This document shows, piece by piece, positions 17,118-26,252 of a stretch of DNA of 64,000 nucleotides (positions are counted from its first letter, which is position 1; each line of letters starts with the position of its first letter). The position numbers and the translations under genes were made by a program. The notes beneath the pieces are model-generated. The model searched no databases. It was not told the origin of the DNA and saw nothing but the letters and a program-made list of their open reading frames with translations. The DNA is from Francisella uliginis (GTDB taxonomy: Bacteria; Pseudomonadota; Gammaproteobacteria; Francisellales; Francisellaceae): NCBI RefSeq assembly GCF_001895265.1, contig NZ_CP016796.1, positions 868,001 to 932,000 of the forward strand, given 5' to 3'.

Positions 17118-18086
17118 ATGTCTGAAGATTTGATGATTTTTAGTGGCAACGCTTCTAAAAAGCTTGCTTGTGAAGTAGCTAAAGAGTTAGGTGCAACATT
17201 AGGTAATGCTACTGTTGATAGATTTAAAGATGGTGAAATACAAGTAGTATTAAATGAAAATGTTCGTGGTAAAGATGTCTTTGTTATTCAGTCAACTTGT
17301 CCGCCATCGGATAATTTAATGGAGCTAGTACTTCTAATAGATGCGCTTAAAAGATCATCTGCTGAGAGAGTTACTGCAGTATTACCATATTTTGGGTATG
17401 CAAGACAAGATAGAAGATCAAAGTCTGCTAGGGTTCCTATATCTGCTAAAGTTGTCGCAAATTTACTTCAAGCTGTAGGCTTAGATAGAATCTTATCTGT
17501 TGATATTCATGCTGAACAAATTCAAGGCTTCTTTGATATTCCATTTGATAATGCTTTTGCTACAAAAATATTTTTAGAGCATGTGCGTAATAATCCAACT
17601 AAGTATGAAAATATTAAAATAGTATCTCCTGATATGGGAGGTGTTGTTAGAGCCAGATCTGTGGCTAAAAACCTAGGTGTTGAAATAGCAGTTGTTGATA
17701 AGAGAAGACCTAAGCCAAATGTTGCTGAAGTGATGAATATTATTGGTGAAGTTGAAGGTAAACACTGTATCCTTGTGGATGATATTATGGATACTGGTGG
17801 AACTATGTGTCAAGCCGCACAAGCCTTGATTGAAAAGGGCGGCGCTGCAAAAGTTTCTGCTTTTTGTGTTCATCCTTTGCTTTCTGGAGATGCTATAAAG
17901 AATATAGAAAATTCAGCCATTGAAGAGCTAATTGTTACTGATTCTATACCTCTTAAGCCTCATGCAGAAGCTTGCGATAAAATCAAAGTTATATCATTAG
18001 CACCATTATTGGCTCAAATTGTAGAAAAAACAAATGGTGAAGAATCTGTAAGTGATATTTTCAGAACTGATGGCTTAGTTGATTAA
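17118..18086 (+). CDS. prs: Ribose-phosphate pyrophosphokinase
   Basis: PRPP synthetase (about 322 residues) makes phosphoribosyl diphosphate from ribose 5-phosphate and ATP for nucleotide, His and Trp synthesis. Motifs include MIFSGNASKKLACEVAKELG, DGEIQVVLNENVRGKDVFVIQS, the ATP flexible-loop region YFGYARQDRRSKSARVPI, and the PRPP loop CILVDDIMDTGGTMCQAA. The ATG at 17118 fits the usual family N-terminus; an in-frame GTG at 17091 would add nine residues not seen in relatives I know. It is followed by rplY after a 112-base spacer with a small hairpin. Confidence 0.95.
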   Translation: MSEDLMIFSGNASKKLACEVAKELGATLGNATVDRFKDGEIQVVLNENVRGKDVFVIQSTCPPSDNLMELVLLIDALKRSSAERVTAVLPYFGYARQDRRSKSARVPISAKVVANLLQAVGLDRILSVDIHAEQIQGFFDIPFDNAFATKIFLEHVRNNPTKYENIKIVSPDMGGVVRARSVAKNLGVEIAVVDKRRPKPNVAEVMNIIGEVEGKHCILVDDIMDTGGTMCQAAQALIEKGGAAKVSAFCVHPLLSGDAIKNIENSAIEELIVTDSIPLKPHAEACDKIKVISLAPLLAQIVEKTNGEESVSDIFRTDGLVD

Positions 18087-18127
18087 TTACTTGAATTAGT
18101 AACTTTAATCTAATACAATAGCACAGT

Positions 18128-18149
18128 TAATCTAGGGTCGCATAGATTA
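18128..18149 (+). other. Hairpin in the prs-rplY spacer
   Basis: TAATCTA and TAGATTA form a perfect 7-bp stem around an 8-base GGGTCGCA loop, about 50 bases before rplY. No T-run follows, so it is more likely a leader structure of the L25 mRNA or a processing site than a terminator. Functional meaning is open. Confidence 0.3.
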
Positions 18150-18198
18150 GCAGGTTTATTTATATAAAGAAATAATTATACATAAAAGGAATCTAACA

Positions 18199-18489
18199 AT
18201 GGCAAATTTCGTTTTAAAAGCTGAAAAAAGAAATGATTTAGGTACTGGTGCGAGCCGCCGTCTAAGAAAAGCTGGACAAATCCCAGCTATTATATATGGT
18301 GGTGACAAAGAAGCTGTATCTGTAGTTATGGATCATGATAAAGTATTACACTCTACACAAGATAAAGCATTCTTCTCAAGTGAAATAACTATACAGATCG
18401 ATGGACAAGAAGAAAAAGTTATTATTAAAGCTTTACAAAGACACCCATATAAAGTTAAGTTAGTTCACGCTGACTTTATGAGAGTATAA
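18199..18489 (+). CDS. rplY: 50S ribosomal protein L25
   Basis: A 96-residue short-form L25, the 5S rRNA-binding protein of the large subunit. It has the family opening [32 protein letters not shown] and the closing [22 protein letters not shown]. It lacks the C-terminal CTC extension, as expected for enterobacterial-type L25. The AAAGGA site lies nine bases before the ATG. It probably shares transcription with prs, as in many gammaproteobacteria. Confidence 0.95.
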   Translation: MANFVLKAEKRNDLGTGASRRLRKAGQIPAIIYGGDKEAVSVVMDHDKVLHSTQDKAFFSSEITIQIDGQEEKVIIKALQRHPYKVKLVHADFMRV

Positions 18490-18574
18490 ATTTTTATCTA
18501 TTTACTTTAATCTTCTTTTTTGAAAAAAATCTTGTGTTAGAATAAGTCTCACTTATCTATTTATAATCTAAAAT

Positions 18575-19825
18575 ATGAGTACTTATTCTGTAGTTATTAT
18601 CCTATTTATTCTTATTTGTACATCGGCTTTCTTTTCAAGTTCAGAAACTGCGATGATGGCCTTAAATAAATACAAATTAAAAAATCTAGCAAAAAAGAAT
18701 CATAAAGCCGCCAAGAGAAGTTTATCTCTAGTTCGTAACCCTGAGAGATTATTGGTTGCTATTCTTATTGGTAATACCTTTGCTAATATTTTTGCTGGAA
18801 CAGTTATTTCATCTTACTCGGAAGATCATTTTGGAGATATTGGTCTACTAATCTCGACAATTGCTGTAACAATACTACTATTAGTATTTGGTGAGATAAT
18901 TCCAAAATCTTTTGCAGCAGTATATCCACAGAGATTAGCATTTCCTTTTTCTCTACCACTTAAGTTGATTATGTTAACTTTATATCCTGTTGTTATCTTT
19001 TTAAGTACAGTTTCAAAATTAACCTTAAAGATTTTTGGAGTTAAAATAGAACCAGTTAATAATGAATCTTTAGATAAAGAAGAAATTCATACAGTTGTGC
19101 ATGAGTCAAATGCTAAACTAGGGGCTAAGAACAAAAATATGCTTCTAGGTGTTTTAGAGCTAGATAAAATACTAGTTCAAGAAGTGATGACTCACTTTAA
19201 TAAGATAGAGTATATTGATCTGAATAATTCAATAGATAAGATCTTAGCAAGAGTTTCAAAAGTAAAATCATTAAATATAATTCTTTGTGAAAGCGGAGTA
19301 AATAATATAATAGGTGTTATTAAACTCAAAGATATAACTAATTTATTAATAGCATCAAAAAGAACAAGTATTACAAAATCTAGCTTACGTAAAATTGCTC
19401 AGCAGCCTTACTTCATTCCAGAGACTGTATCTTTACAAACTCAACTAATAAACTTTCAGAAAAAAAGTAAGCGTTTTGCTGTAGTTGTTGACGAGTATGG
19501 AGATGTTACAGGTGTGGTAACTATCGAAGATATTATGGAAGAGATAGTTGGTGAATTCTCTGATAGGTTTGATGTAAATAATAATATTCGTAAAGCTAGT
19601 GAAAGTAGCTATCTAATAGGTGGTAGTGCAACTCTTAGAGAAATAAATCGTCATATAGGTATTGAGTTTGAGAGTGAAGATGCTAAAACATTATCAGGAC
19701 TTATTATTGAAGAAATTGAAAATTTACCATCTGGACCATGCTGTATTAAATATGGAAATACTCTTCTCGAAATAACAAATATCGTAGATAAGAAGATAGT
19801 TTCTATAAAACTAACTATCCTATAA
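18575..19825 (+). CDS. HlyC/CorC (CNNM) family transporter
   Basis: A 416-residue DUF21-CBS-CorC protein. Residues 1-190 hold the DUF21 membrane domain (FFSSSETAMMALNKYKLKNLAKK, LVFGEIIPKSFA). Two CBS motifs follow at about 200-320. The C-terminus has the CorC/HlyC domain (FAVVVDEYGDVTGVVTIEDIMEEIVGEF, then the beta fold). Relatives (CorB/YfjD, CNNM) export or gate Mg2+ or Co2+ at the inner membrane. It is likely monocistronic, 85 bases after rplY. Confidence 0.92.
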   Translation: MSTYSVVIILFILICTSAFFSSSETAMMALNKYKLKNLAKKNHKAAKRSLSLVRNPERLLVAILIGNTFANIFAGTVISSYSEDHFGDIGLLISTIAVTILLLVFGEIIPKSFAAVYPQRLAFPFSLPLKLIMLTLYPVVIFLSTVSKLTLKIFGVKIEPVNNESLDKEEIHTVVHESNAKLGAKNKNMLLGVLELDKILVQEVMTHFNKIEYIDLNNSIDKILARVSKVKSLNIILCESGVNNIIGVIKLKDITNLLIASKRTSITKSSLRKIAQQPYFIPETVSLQTQLINFQKKSKRFAVVVDEYGDVTGVVTIEDIMEEIVGEFSDRFDVNNNIRKASESSYLIGGSATLREINRHIGIEFESEDAKTLSGLIIEEIENLPSGPCCIKYGNTLLEITNIVDKKIVSIKLTIL

Positions 19826-19899
19826 TTAAGTCAGACATATATAGCTAAAACCATATAAAAGTAGTATGTCATTCCATCAGGCTTGACCACGGAATATAG

Positions 19900-19925
19900 C
19901 AAATAGCTTATTGATAAGCTATTTG
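19900..19925. repeat. Perfect 11-bp hairpin after the CorC-like gene
   Basis: CAAATAGCTTA and TAAGCTATTTG pair perfectly around a four-base TTGA loop. It is preceded by GTCATTCC...GGAATA (19867-19895), a palindromic-looking element of the kind dispersed in many genomes. Together with a second hairpin at 20032-20050 it fills the 244-base gap between the convergent genes, which shows no ORF. It may act as a bidirectional terminator, though T-runs are weak. Confidence 0.4.
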
Positions 19926-20031
19926 ATCAAGTACTAGTTTTAAACATAGTGGACTATAGCTTATCCATAGAAAAAATAGTAATTTTGTCTTCTGAAATAT
20001 TATTAGCTAGACATAATAACTATTAGTTTTT

Positions 20032-20050
20032 TCACAAAATAGTTTTGTGA
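20032..20050. repeat. 8-bp hairpin downstream of the lipoprotein gene
   Basis: TCACAAAA/TTTTGTGA form a perfect stem with a TAG loop, 20 bases beyond the lipoprotein stop. No clean T-run follows on either strand. It may protect or end the convergent transcripts. Confidence 0.35.
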
Positions 20051-20069
20051 CTATAAAGGACTTGTTGTT

Positions 20070-20351
20070 TTAATCGTAAGGATCATTAATATTCTGCATA
20101 AAAGGACTTGGTTGAGTAAATCCAGTTTCTTCATAATATTGTCCTTGATATGTATAAGGACTAGTTTCCATTTGCTCAACATTTTCATGGAAATAGCGAT
20201 TAATTAAGTCATTTTTACTATAGTCAGAGTAGTCAGGATTATAATATGTACCACCTAATTGATAATTAGGAGCTGTAAAAGCTGCATTGCAACCAGTGAT
20301 TGCAATAACTGATAAGCCAATAGTATAAGTATTAATTATCTTCTTTAGCAT
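20070..20351 (-). CDS. Small predicted lipoprotein
   Basis: A 93-residue protein with a lipoprotein signal: MLKKIINTYTIGLSVIAITGCNAAF contains the lipobox AITGC, so Cys21 would be the lipidated residue. The mature part is Tyr-, Asp- and Asn-rich (GGTYYNPDYSDYSKNDLINRY; MQNINDPYD at the end) and likely disordered or surface-exposed. It lies 18 bases downstream of ychF on the same strand. No family is recognised. Such small lipoproteins are common in Francisella, but the role is unknown. Confidence 0.75.
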   Translation of the reverse strand: MLKKIINTYTIGLSVIAITGCNAAFTAPNYQLGGTYYNPDYSDYSKNDLINRYFHENVEQMETSPYTYQGQYYEETGFTQPSPFMQNINDPYD

Positions 20352-20369
20352 TATTAGGTAGGATAGTTA

Positions 20370-21461
20370 TTATACATTGAATCTAAAGTTTACTACATCT
20401 CCATCTTTCATTATGTAGTCTTTACCTTCTAAACGAGCCTTTCCTGCTTCTTTAGCACCTTTTTCGCCATTAAATTGAATATAGTCATCATAAGAAATAA
20501 CTTCAGCACGAATAAAGCCTCTTTCAAAGTCGGTATGAATAACACCAGCTGCTTGTGGAGCTGTAGCACCAACAGGTATAGTCCACGCTCTTACTTCTTT
20601 AACTCCAGCAGTTAAATAAGTATGCAGATTTAAAAGAGCATAGCCAGCTTTGATAACTCTATCAAGACCAGTTTCAGTAAGCCCCATATCTGCTAAGAAC
20701 TCTAATTTTTCATCAGGTTCTAATTGCGATATTTCTTGTTCCATCGCGGCACAAACAGGTACAACATTTGAGTTTTCAGCTTTGGCATATTCCTCAACTT
20801 TATCAAGAAGAGGATTATTTTCAAACCCATCATCATTAACATTAGCAATATATAATACTGGTTTACTTGTTAATAGGGGAGTTTGTTTTAACCATTTAGT
20901 CTCATCTTCATTCATTTCAAAAGTTCTGGCTGGTTTTTCTGATTCTAGATGTTCTTTTAACTTAGTATAGAAGTCAGCTTTAGCTAGAGCTTCTTTGTCG
21001 CCAGATTTTTTCATTTTTGCAAATCTTTGAATAGCTTTATCACAAGACTCTATATCTGCTAATATTAATTCCATATTGATAGTATTAATATCATCAATAG
21101 GATCAATTTGGCCGTTTACATGAATAATATTGTCATCTTCAAAACATCTTACTACATGAGCAATAGCATCTGTTTCACGAATATTTGCTAAGAACTTATT
21201 ACCTAGGCCTTCACCTTTACTAGCACCAGCAACAAGTCCCGCAATATCTACAAACTCCATAGTAGTTGGTAATATTTTCTCTGGGTTAACAATTTTAGCA
21301 AGCTCATTAAGCCTTTGATCAGGTACTGAAACAATACCAACATTTGGATCGATTGTACAAAAAGGGTAGTTTTCAGCATCAATACCTGCTTCTGTTAAAG
21401 CGTTAAAAAGTGTTGATTTACCAACATTTGGTAAACCTACAATACCACATTTAAATCCCAT
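20370..21461 (-). CDS. ychF: Redox-regulated ATPase YchF (OLA1 family)
   Basis: A 363-residue Obg-family P-loop protein that hydrolyses ATP rather than GTP and binds ribosomes. Motifs are [18 protein letters not shown] (P-loop), [21 protein letters not shown] (switch II), a variant NxxE-type base-recognition site within [10 protein letters not shown], and the C-terminal TGS-like domain with [26 protein letters not shown]. Length and motifs are normal. It follows pth on the same strand but is separated from it by a terminator, so it probably has its own promoter. Confidence 0.95.
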   Translation of the reverse strand: MGFKCGIVGLPNVGKSTLFNALTEAGIDAENYPFCTIDPNVGIVSVPDQRLNELAKIVNPEKILPTTMEFVDIAGLVAGASKGEGLGNKFLANIRETDAIAHVVRCFEDDNIIHVNGQIDPIDDINTINMELILADIESCDKAIQRFAKMKKSGDKEALAKADFYTKLKEHLESEKPARTFEMNEDETKWLKQTPLLTSKPVLYIANVNDDGFENNPLLDKVEEYAKAENSNVVPVCAAMEQEISQLEPDEKLEFLADMGLTETGLDRVIKAGYALLNLHTYLTAGVKEVRAWTIPVGATAPQAAGVIHTDFERGFIRAEVISYDDYIQFNGEKGAKEAGKARLEGKDYIMKDGDVVNFRFNV

Positions 21462-21487
21462 TAGTTTTATTCCTTTATTTTTATATC

Positions 21488-21529
21488 TTAAAAAACAATG
21501 TAAGGATTAATTTACAATTTATCCTTACA
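21488..21529 (-). terminator. Rho-independent terminator of the sthA-pth operon
   Basis: On the minus strand TGTAAGGAT (complement of 21521-21529) pairs with ATCCTTACA (complement of 21499-21507) around a 13-base loop, followed by TTGTTTTTTAAG. The stem plus T-run sits 48 bases after the pth stop, a classic terminator position. Confidence 0.6.
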
Positions 21530-21576
21530 GTATTTTAATTACAGTATAGTAAGTTTAAAACTACCAATTGTAATTT

Positions 21577-22152
21577 CTATTTTGTATGAAGCTTCTGCAT
21601 AGCAGGCTCAAGTTTGTAGTTTATTATATCATCTAAAACACATATAGCATTATTAATAGACTCATCTATTAGGCTTTTCTGTTGGATAGAAGGGTTCGAT
21701 AGCACATAATTTGAAACTTTTGATTTGTGTCCAGGATGACCAATACCTATCCTTAAACGTAAGTAATCATTAGTACCTAAATGTTGGTGAATACTTCTAA
21801 GGCCATTATGACCACCATGACCACCACCTTTTTTAAGACGAATTTGACCACAGTCTATATCTAGTTCATCATGGGCAACAAGTATTTCCTCAGGTTCAAT
21901 TTTAAAAAAATTAGCTACTTTACTAACTGCTAGACCACTATTATTCATATATGTTGTTGGGAATACTAATAAAACATTACTGTAAGCAATACTAGCCTTG
22001 GCTATATTAGAATTAAGCTTTGAGTTTGAGCTGAAACTTTCATTTTGCTCTTTAGCTATCTCTGTAATAAGCCATTCACCAACATTGTGACGAGTATTTT
22101 CATATTCTTTGCCTATATTACCTAGGCCAACGATCATTTTTATTTTAGGCAT
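21577..22152 (-). CDS. pth: Peptidyl-tRNA hydrolase
   Basis: A 191-residue Pth that releases tRNA from stalled peptidyl-tRNA. It has [23 protein letters not shown] (catalytic Asn and His), [55 protein letters not shown] and [12 protein letters not shown], all standard. It is the last gene of a tight minus-strand operon. Its start overlaps the beta-lactamase stop by eight bases, tying an essential translation gene to a resistance gene. Confidence 0.95.
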   Translation of the reverse strand: MPKIKMIVGLGNIGKEYENTRHNVGEWLITEIAKEQNESFSSNSKLNSNIAKASIAYSNVLLVFPTTYMNNSGLAVSKVANFFKIEPEEILVAHDELDIDCGQIRLKKGGGHGGHNGLRSIHQHLGTNDYLRLRIGIGHPGHKSKVSNYVLSNPSIQQKSLIDESINNAICVLDDIINYKLEPAMQKLHTK

Positions 22153-23035
22153 CTTTTTTATCTATTTTTTTAGTATGAAAATTATCAAAAAGAATTTTAG
22201 CTACTTCTTGTATGACTTTATCATTAGGTTTAGCATTTTTAAGAGGTTGTGTATATAGAATTGATATTACTATAGCACGAGAGTCATTAGGCCATACAAT
22301 AGCTACATCATTTGTTGAACCATAATCACAAGTTCCAGTTTTATCACCAATTTTCCAACCTTTTGGAAGCTCGGCAGCTATACGATTACTTCCTGTGTTA
22401 TTTTCCTTTAACCACTTTTTAAATAAAATTCGATGTTTTTTATCAAGAACATCATGACTAAAAGCAATTTTATTTAGATCTCTAGCTATTATTTTAGGAG
22501 TAGTTTTATTTAGATTATTTTTTAAGTTAACATCATTAATCTTAGGTTCTAAGGCTGTGATTTTTGTAGCATGATCTTTTAATGATAAAATAAAAGCACC
22601 TAGTTTCTTTAGGCCACCTAATTTATAGATTAGAAGATTAGTTGCTGTGTTATCACTTAAAATAGAAGCTTTACAAAGTTCTTTAACAGTTATTTCTTTA
22701 CCTACATATTTTTTAGTGATAGGAGAGTAACCAATTATTTGATTTTTTGAAATTCTAACTTTTTCATCTAATAAATTACTATCAGTCATGCTTTCTTTAA
22801 GAATAGCGCCAACCACAAGAAACTTATAAACACTACATATAGGGAAATAAAAAGTCTCACTATGAGTGAAGTTATGCCAATTATTACGATTTATAGTATA
22901 AACACCTACTTTACCGCCATGTTGTTTTTCTATCTTATGTATTTCATTAGATATATGGATATTTTGACTAGATGTTGCAAAAGTTAAATTTGTAATTAAA
23001 AGAGTAGCTAGTAAACTAAAAATTATTTTATTCAT
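22145..23035 (-). CDS. bla: Class A beta-lactamase, FTU/FPH type
   Basis: A 296-residue serine beta-lactamase with an N-terminal signal peptide (cleavage likely after TFA, about residue 20), acting in the periplasm. Catalytic motifs are SVYK (S68, K71), SDN in [15 protein letters not shown], the omega-loop EPKIN and KTG in [11 protein letters not shown]. Cys67 before the catalytic Ser and the Cys after KTGT correspond to the C69-C238 pair of KPC/NMC-type enzymes. Francisella is known to carry native FTU-1/FPH-1 enzymes of this class. It sits between the DsbG-like gene (8 bases) and pth (overlapping). The spectrum cannot be read from sequence. Confidence 0.93.
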   Translation of the reverse strand: MNKIIFSLLATLLITNLTFATSSQNIHISNEIHKIEKQHGGKVGVYTINRNNWHNFTHSETFYFPICSVYKFLVVGAILKESMTDSNLLDEKVRISKNQIIGYSPITKKYVGKEITVKELCKASILSDNTATNLLIYKLGGLKKLGAFILSLKDHATKITALEPKINDVNLKNNLNKTTPKIIARDLNKIAFSHDVLDKKHRILFKKWLKENNTGSNRIAAELPKGWKIGDKTGTCDYGSTNDVAIVWPNDSRAIVISILYTQPLKNAKPNDKVIQEVAKILFDNFHTKKIDKKDA

Positions 23036-23043
23036 AAATAAAC

Positions 23044-23889
23044 TTAGAATTGGTTTGATGTTAGAAGTAAAAATTCGTTGATTTTCTTGACGTTATCTTT
23101 TTGGGCAATTTTTGCATCTGTTAATGGTAATTTATTACCACCAGATATTTTCAAAGCACCTTGAGGAGTTTTGTATAAAATAGTAGGAAATCCTTGAATA
23201 TACTTAGATAGCTTCATGTTATCTTCAGCCTTATCATTAGCGTTAGTATTATCTTTGTTATAAGTCTTTGTTTCGTGATACTTGATTAGAGCTTGTAATG
23301 GATCTTTAGAGTTAAATAAACTTCTAACTATAGCTGGACTATTACGTAATGCCCCTAGAGGAATCCAACGAACAGCTAGCTGACCTGATTTTATAGCAGG
23401 TTGAGTAGCCTCAAAAAGGCGATTACAATAGCTACAGCTTGGATCAATTACAGCATAAAATTTATGTGGAGCATCATTACTTCCTTGCTGAATATATGAA
23501 GCATATTTTTTTATATTTAAGTATAGTTCATTTGCCTTTGGGTTTGATGTAAAGTAATTTGTATAAATCTGGTTTAAACTAGTTAGTTTATTTTCACTTC
23601 TGTCCCAAGCTAAAAGTTGGCCATTGACAATTACACTACCATCCTCACTTGTAAATGTAACAGTACGTTTAGTTGGGTCTTTTTTATCTTGAAGAATATA
23701 GGCTTCAAGATGAAGACCAGTGTCAAATGTTTTGATAACTTTATATTGCGGAAATGCTTGTTCAACAATATATAAGCCTTGTTTGTTTCCAGATAATGAT
23801 TTGTTAAGACTAGTAGTACTAAATATATATAGTATTAACACTACGATAATAGTAACTAAAGTTAAAATTGCGATATCTTTTTTTTGCAT
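23044..23889 (-). CDS. DsbG/DsbC-like thiol:disulfide interchange protein
   Basis: A 281-residue periplasmic protein anchored by an N-terminal hydrophobic helix (residues 6-26). It has a DsbC/DsbG-type N-terminal dimerisation region and a thioredoxin domain with CSYC (DPSCSYCNRLF) and the cis-Pro motif GFPTILY. It probably isomerises or protects disulfides, perhaps those of the neighbouring beta-lactamase and of pilin subunits made through PilD. It lies 11 bases after pilD. DsbG rather than DsbC is suggested by the helical insert, not proven. Confidence 0.85.
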   Translation of the reverse strand: MQKKDIAILTLVTIIVVLILYIFSTTSLNKSLSGNKQGLYIVEQAFPQYKVIKTFDTGLHLEAYILQDKKDPTKRTVTFTSEDGSVIVNGQLLAWDRSENKLTSLNQIYTNYFTSNPKANELYLNIKKYASYIQQGSNDAPHKFYAVIDPSCSYCNRLFEATQPAIKSGQLAVRWIPLGALRNSPAIVRSLFNSKDPLQALIKYHETKTYNKDNTNANDKAEDNMKLSKYIQGFPTILYKTPQGALKISGGNKLPLTDAKIAQKDNVKKINEFLLLTSNQF

Positions 23890-23900
23890 CTAAAAGGCTT

Positions 23901-24749
23901 TTATTGAATATTAATTAGCATGATATGATTATACCATACATAAATATTATCTTTAGTCAGTAGATAGAAAAATGTAGCTAAAATTATAGCTGGACCAAAA
24001 GGAATTATATTTGTTCTGCGACCTATAATATTTACAAGGATTGCTATAACTATACCAAATATACAACTAGCAAATATAGTATACAAGAGCATGGGATAAC
24101 CAAACCAAGCTCCTATTGCAGCTAAAAGTTTAAAGTCACCGTAACCAAACCCTTCTTTGCCTGTGAAGATTTTATATACCCAAAAGACACTCCATAGGGA
24201 AAGATACCCAATTATAGCTCCCCAGATAGATACTTCTAAAGTTGTAAATACATCATAATAATTGAGTATGATTCCTATCCACAAAAGACTTAATGTAAAA
24301 GAATCTGGCAGTATTTTATGTTTGGCATCTATAAAAAATAGAGGAATAAAGAAAACACTTAAAACAATAAGAGCTAAACTTTGTATATTAAATCCAAAAT
24401 AATAAAATATACCAACAAAAATAGCTGCTGTAATAAACTCAATTAAAGGGTATTCGAAAGATATTTTTTCATGACAAAAATAACATTTTCCTCTCAAAAG
24501 AAGCCAGCCTAAAATTGGAATATTATGACGATATTTTAGTTTATTATTACATTTTGGGCATTTTGATGGAGTTAATAAACTAAAGTTTTTAGATGGCTCT
24601 TGTGGTAAATCTAATATTTCTCGAGCAATAGCTTTCTCTTCAGAGAAAAGTTTATTAGGGACTCTATAAATTACTACATTTAAAAAGCTACCAATAGCAG
24701 CACCAAAGAGAAAAATAAAAAGAAATACTATATAAATATCGTAGTGCAT
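23901..24749 (-). CDS. pilD: Prepilin peptidase, type IV pilus
   Basis: A 282-residue inner-membrane aspartyl protease that cleaves and N-methylates type IV prepilins. It has GAAIGSFLNVVIYRVP near the N-terminus, a four-Cys zinc-like motif (CPKCNNKL...CYFCHEKI), and the catalytic Asp motifs FFIDAKHKILPDS and GFGYGDFKLLAAIGAWFG. Eight hydrophobic segments match the family. It sits five bases after sthA and 11 before the DsbG-like gene, so it is co-transcribed with unrelated housekeeping genes. Confidence 0.93.
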   Translation of the reverse strand: MHYDIYIVFLFIFLFGAAIGSFLNVVIYRVPNKLFSEEKAIAREILDLPQEPSKNFSLLTPSKCPKCNNKLKYRHNIPILGWLLLRGKCYFCHEKISFEYPLIEFITAAIFVGIFYYFGFNIQSLALIVLSVFFIPLFFIDAKHKILPDSFTLSLLWIGIILNYYDVFTTLEVSIWGAIIGYLSLWSVFWVYKIFTGKEGFGYGDFKLLAAIGAWFGYPMLLYTIFASCIFGIVIAILVNIIGRRTNIIPFGPAIILATFFYLLTKDNIYVWYNHIMLINIQ

Positions 24750-24754
24750 GAGCT

Positions 24755-26164
24755 TTATTTATTATCTTTTTTAGCTTTAGCTACTACACCATTTTTTGGT
24801 CTTAGCTTATTAACTCCATCAATAGCTGCAATACGATAAGCCTCAGCCATAGTAGGGTAGTTAAAAGTCGTATTTAAGAAGTATTTAATAGTATTATGTT
24901 TACCTGGCATAGATTTGATAGCTTGCCCAATGTGGATAATTTCAGATACCCTATGGCCAAAAGTATGAATACCAAGAATTTCAAAAGTTTCCTTATGGAA
25001 TAATATTTTTAGCATACCTGTTACACTAGATGATATTTGTGCGCGTGCTAAATCTTTAAAATATGCGCGGCCAACCTCATAAGGTACATTCTCTTCTGTT
25101 AATTGTTCTTCTGTTTTACCAATACAACTAATTTCAGGGCGAGTATAAATTCCTGTTGGAATATCTTCAACAAGTTTATCATTACATGAACCATCTATAA
25201 TGTGTGTCGCAGCAAATCTACCTTGGTTGAATGCAGAAGATGCTAAAGATGGAAATCCAATTACATCACCAACAGCATAGATATTTTCTTGTGTTGTTTG
25301 GTAGTTATCATTTACTTGAACAAGTCCTCTTTGAGGGTTGTACTCAACACCAATTTTATCTAAGTTTAGCCCTTCAGTATTTCCAGCACGGCCTAAAGCA
25401 AATAAAACATAATCAGACTCTATAATCCTTCCAGAGTTAAGGGTAGTTATAACCTTATCTCCTTTGGCTTTGATGCTTTTATATGTTTCATTATGGATTA
25501 GGTGTATTTTTTGGTTTACAGTAAAGTGATTAGTAAGAGTTTCGATAATTTCATTATCAAGGAATGACATTAACTTATCGCGAGTATTTATAAGATTTAC
25601 TTGAATGTTAAGCGTTCCTAAGATAGATGCATATTCGCAACCAATTACTCCAGCACCATAGATTGTGATAGATCTGATTTGCTTGTCTTTTAGCTCTAAA
25701 AGTTTATCACTATCTAGAATCCTAGGGTGTGTAAAGTCTATATCATTTGGCTGATATGGGCGAGATCCAGTAGATAAAATAAATTTCTTAGCAGTAATTA
25801 CTTCAGTTGAGCCATTTTTACGTGAAATTTTTATCTTATGCTTATCAAGGAAACTTGCAAAACCATAAAATACATCTATCTCATTTTCAGCATAGCGATT
25901 TTTTTTGATTTCTCTTTGTTTTAGGACAATTTCAAAAGATGTATCAAGCATCTCTGGAAAGTCATAGTGCTTATTGTTATGCCAAATTTCACGTGAAAGC
26001 TGTCTTAAAGCTTTACTTGGAATTGTACCCCAGTTATTACAACCACCACCAATGGCATCATCTTCAATAATTGCTACTTTCTGACCGTTTCTTGTCGCTT
26101 TCATAGCAGCACCTTCACCGCCAGGGCCACTACCTATAATAATAATATCGTAATTGTATTCCAT
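24755..26164 (-). CDS. sthA: Soluble pyridine nucleotide transhydrogenase
   Basis: A 469-residue flavoprotein that moves reducing equivalents between NADPH and NADH. The FAD site IIGSGPGGEGAAMKA, the GGGCNNWGTIPSKALRQ segment, the NAD site IYGAGVIGCEYASIL and YAVGDVIGFPSLASSAFNQGR are all present. The second redox Cys of lipoamide dehydrogenase is absent (only one Cys precedes NNWGTIPSK), which marks SthA rather than Lpd. It is the first gene of the compact minus-strand operon sthA-pilD-dsbG-like-bla-pth. Confidence 0.93.
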   Translation of the reverse strand: MEYNYDIIIIGSGPGGEGAAMKATRNGQKVAIIEDDAIGGGCNNWGTIPSKALRQLSREIWHNNKHYDFPEMLDTSFEIVLKQREIKKNRYAENEIDVFYGFASFLDKHKIKISRKNGSTEVITAKKFILSTGSRPYQPNDIDFTHPRILDSDKLLELKDKQIRSITIYGAGVIGCEYASILGTLNIQVNLINTRDKLMSFLDNEIIETLTNHFTVNQKIHLIHNETYKSIKAKGDKVITTLNSGRIIESDYVLFALGRAGNTEGLNLDKIGVEYNPQRGLVQVNDNYQTTQENIYAVGDVIGFPSLASSAFNQGRFAATHIIDGSCNDKLVEDIPTGIYTRPEISCIGKTEEQLTEENVPYEVGRAYFKDLARAQISSSVTGMLKILFHKETFEILGIHTFGHRVSEIIHIGQAIKSMPGKHNTIKYFLNTTFNYPTMAEAYRIAAIDGVNKLRPKNGVVAKAKKDNK

Positions 26165-26252
26165 GGTTTAACTCCGCACCAAGTTTGCATCTAAGATTTA
26201 TAAACAAAATAATAACATAGTATAAGCTTATATTAAGTATAATTTGATTAAA

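Noticed and set aside
24755-26164. Dihydrolipoamide dehydrogenase
   Set aside because: The paired redox cysteines are missing; the GCNNWGTIPSK segment is typical of SthA.
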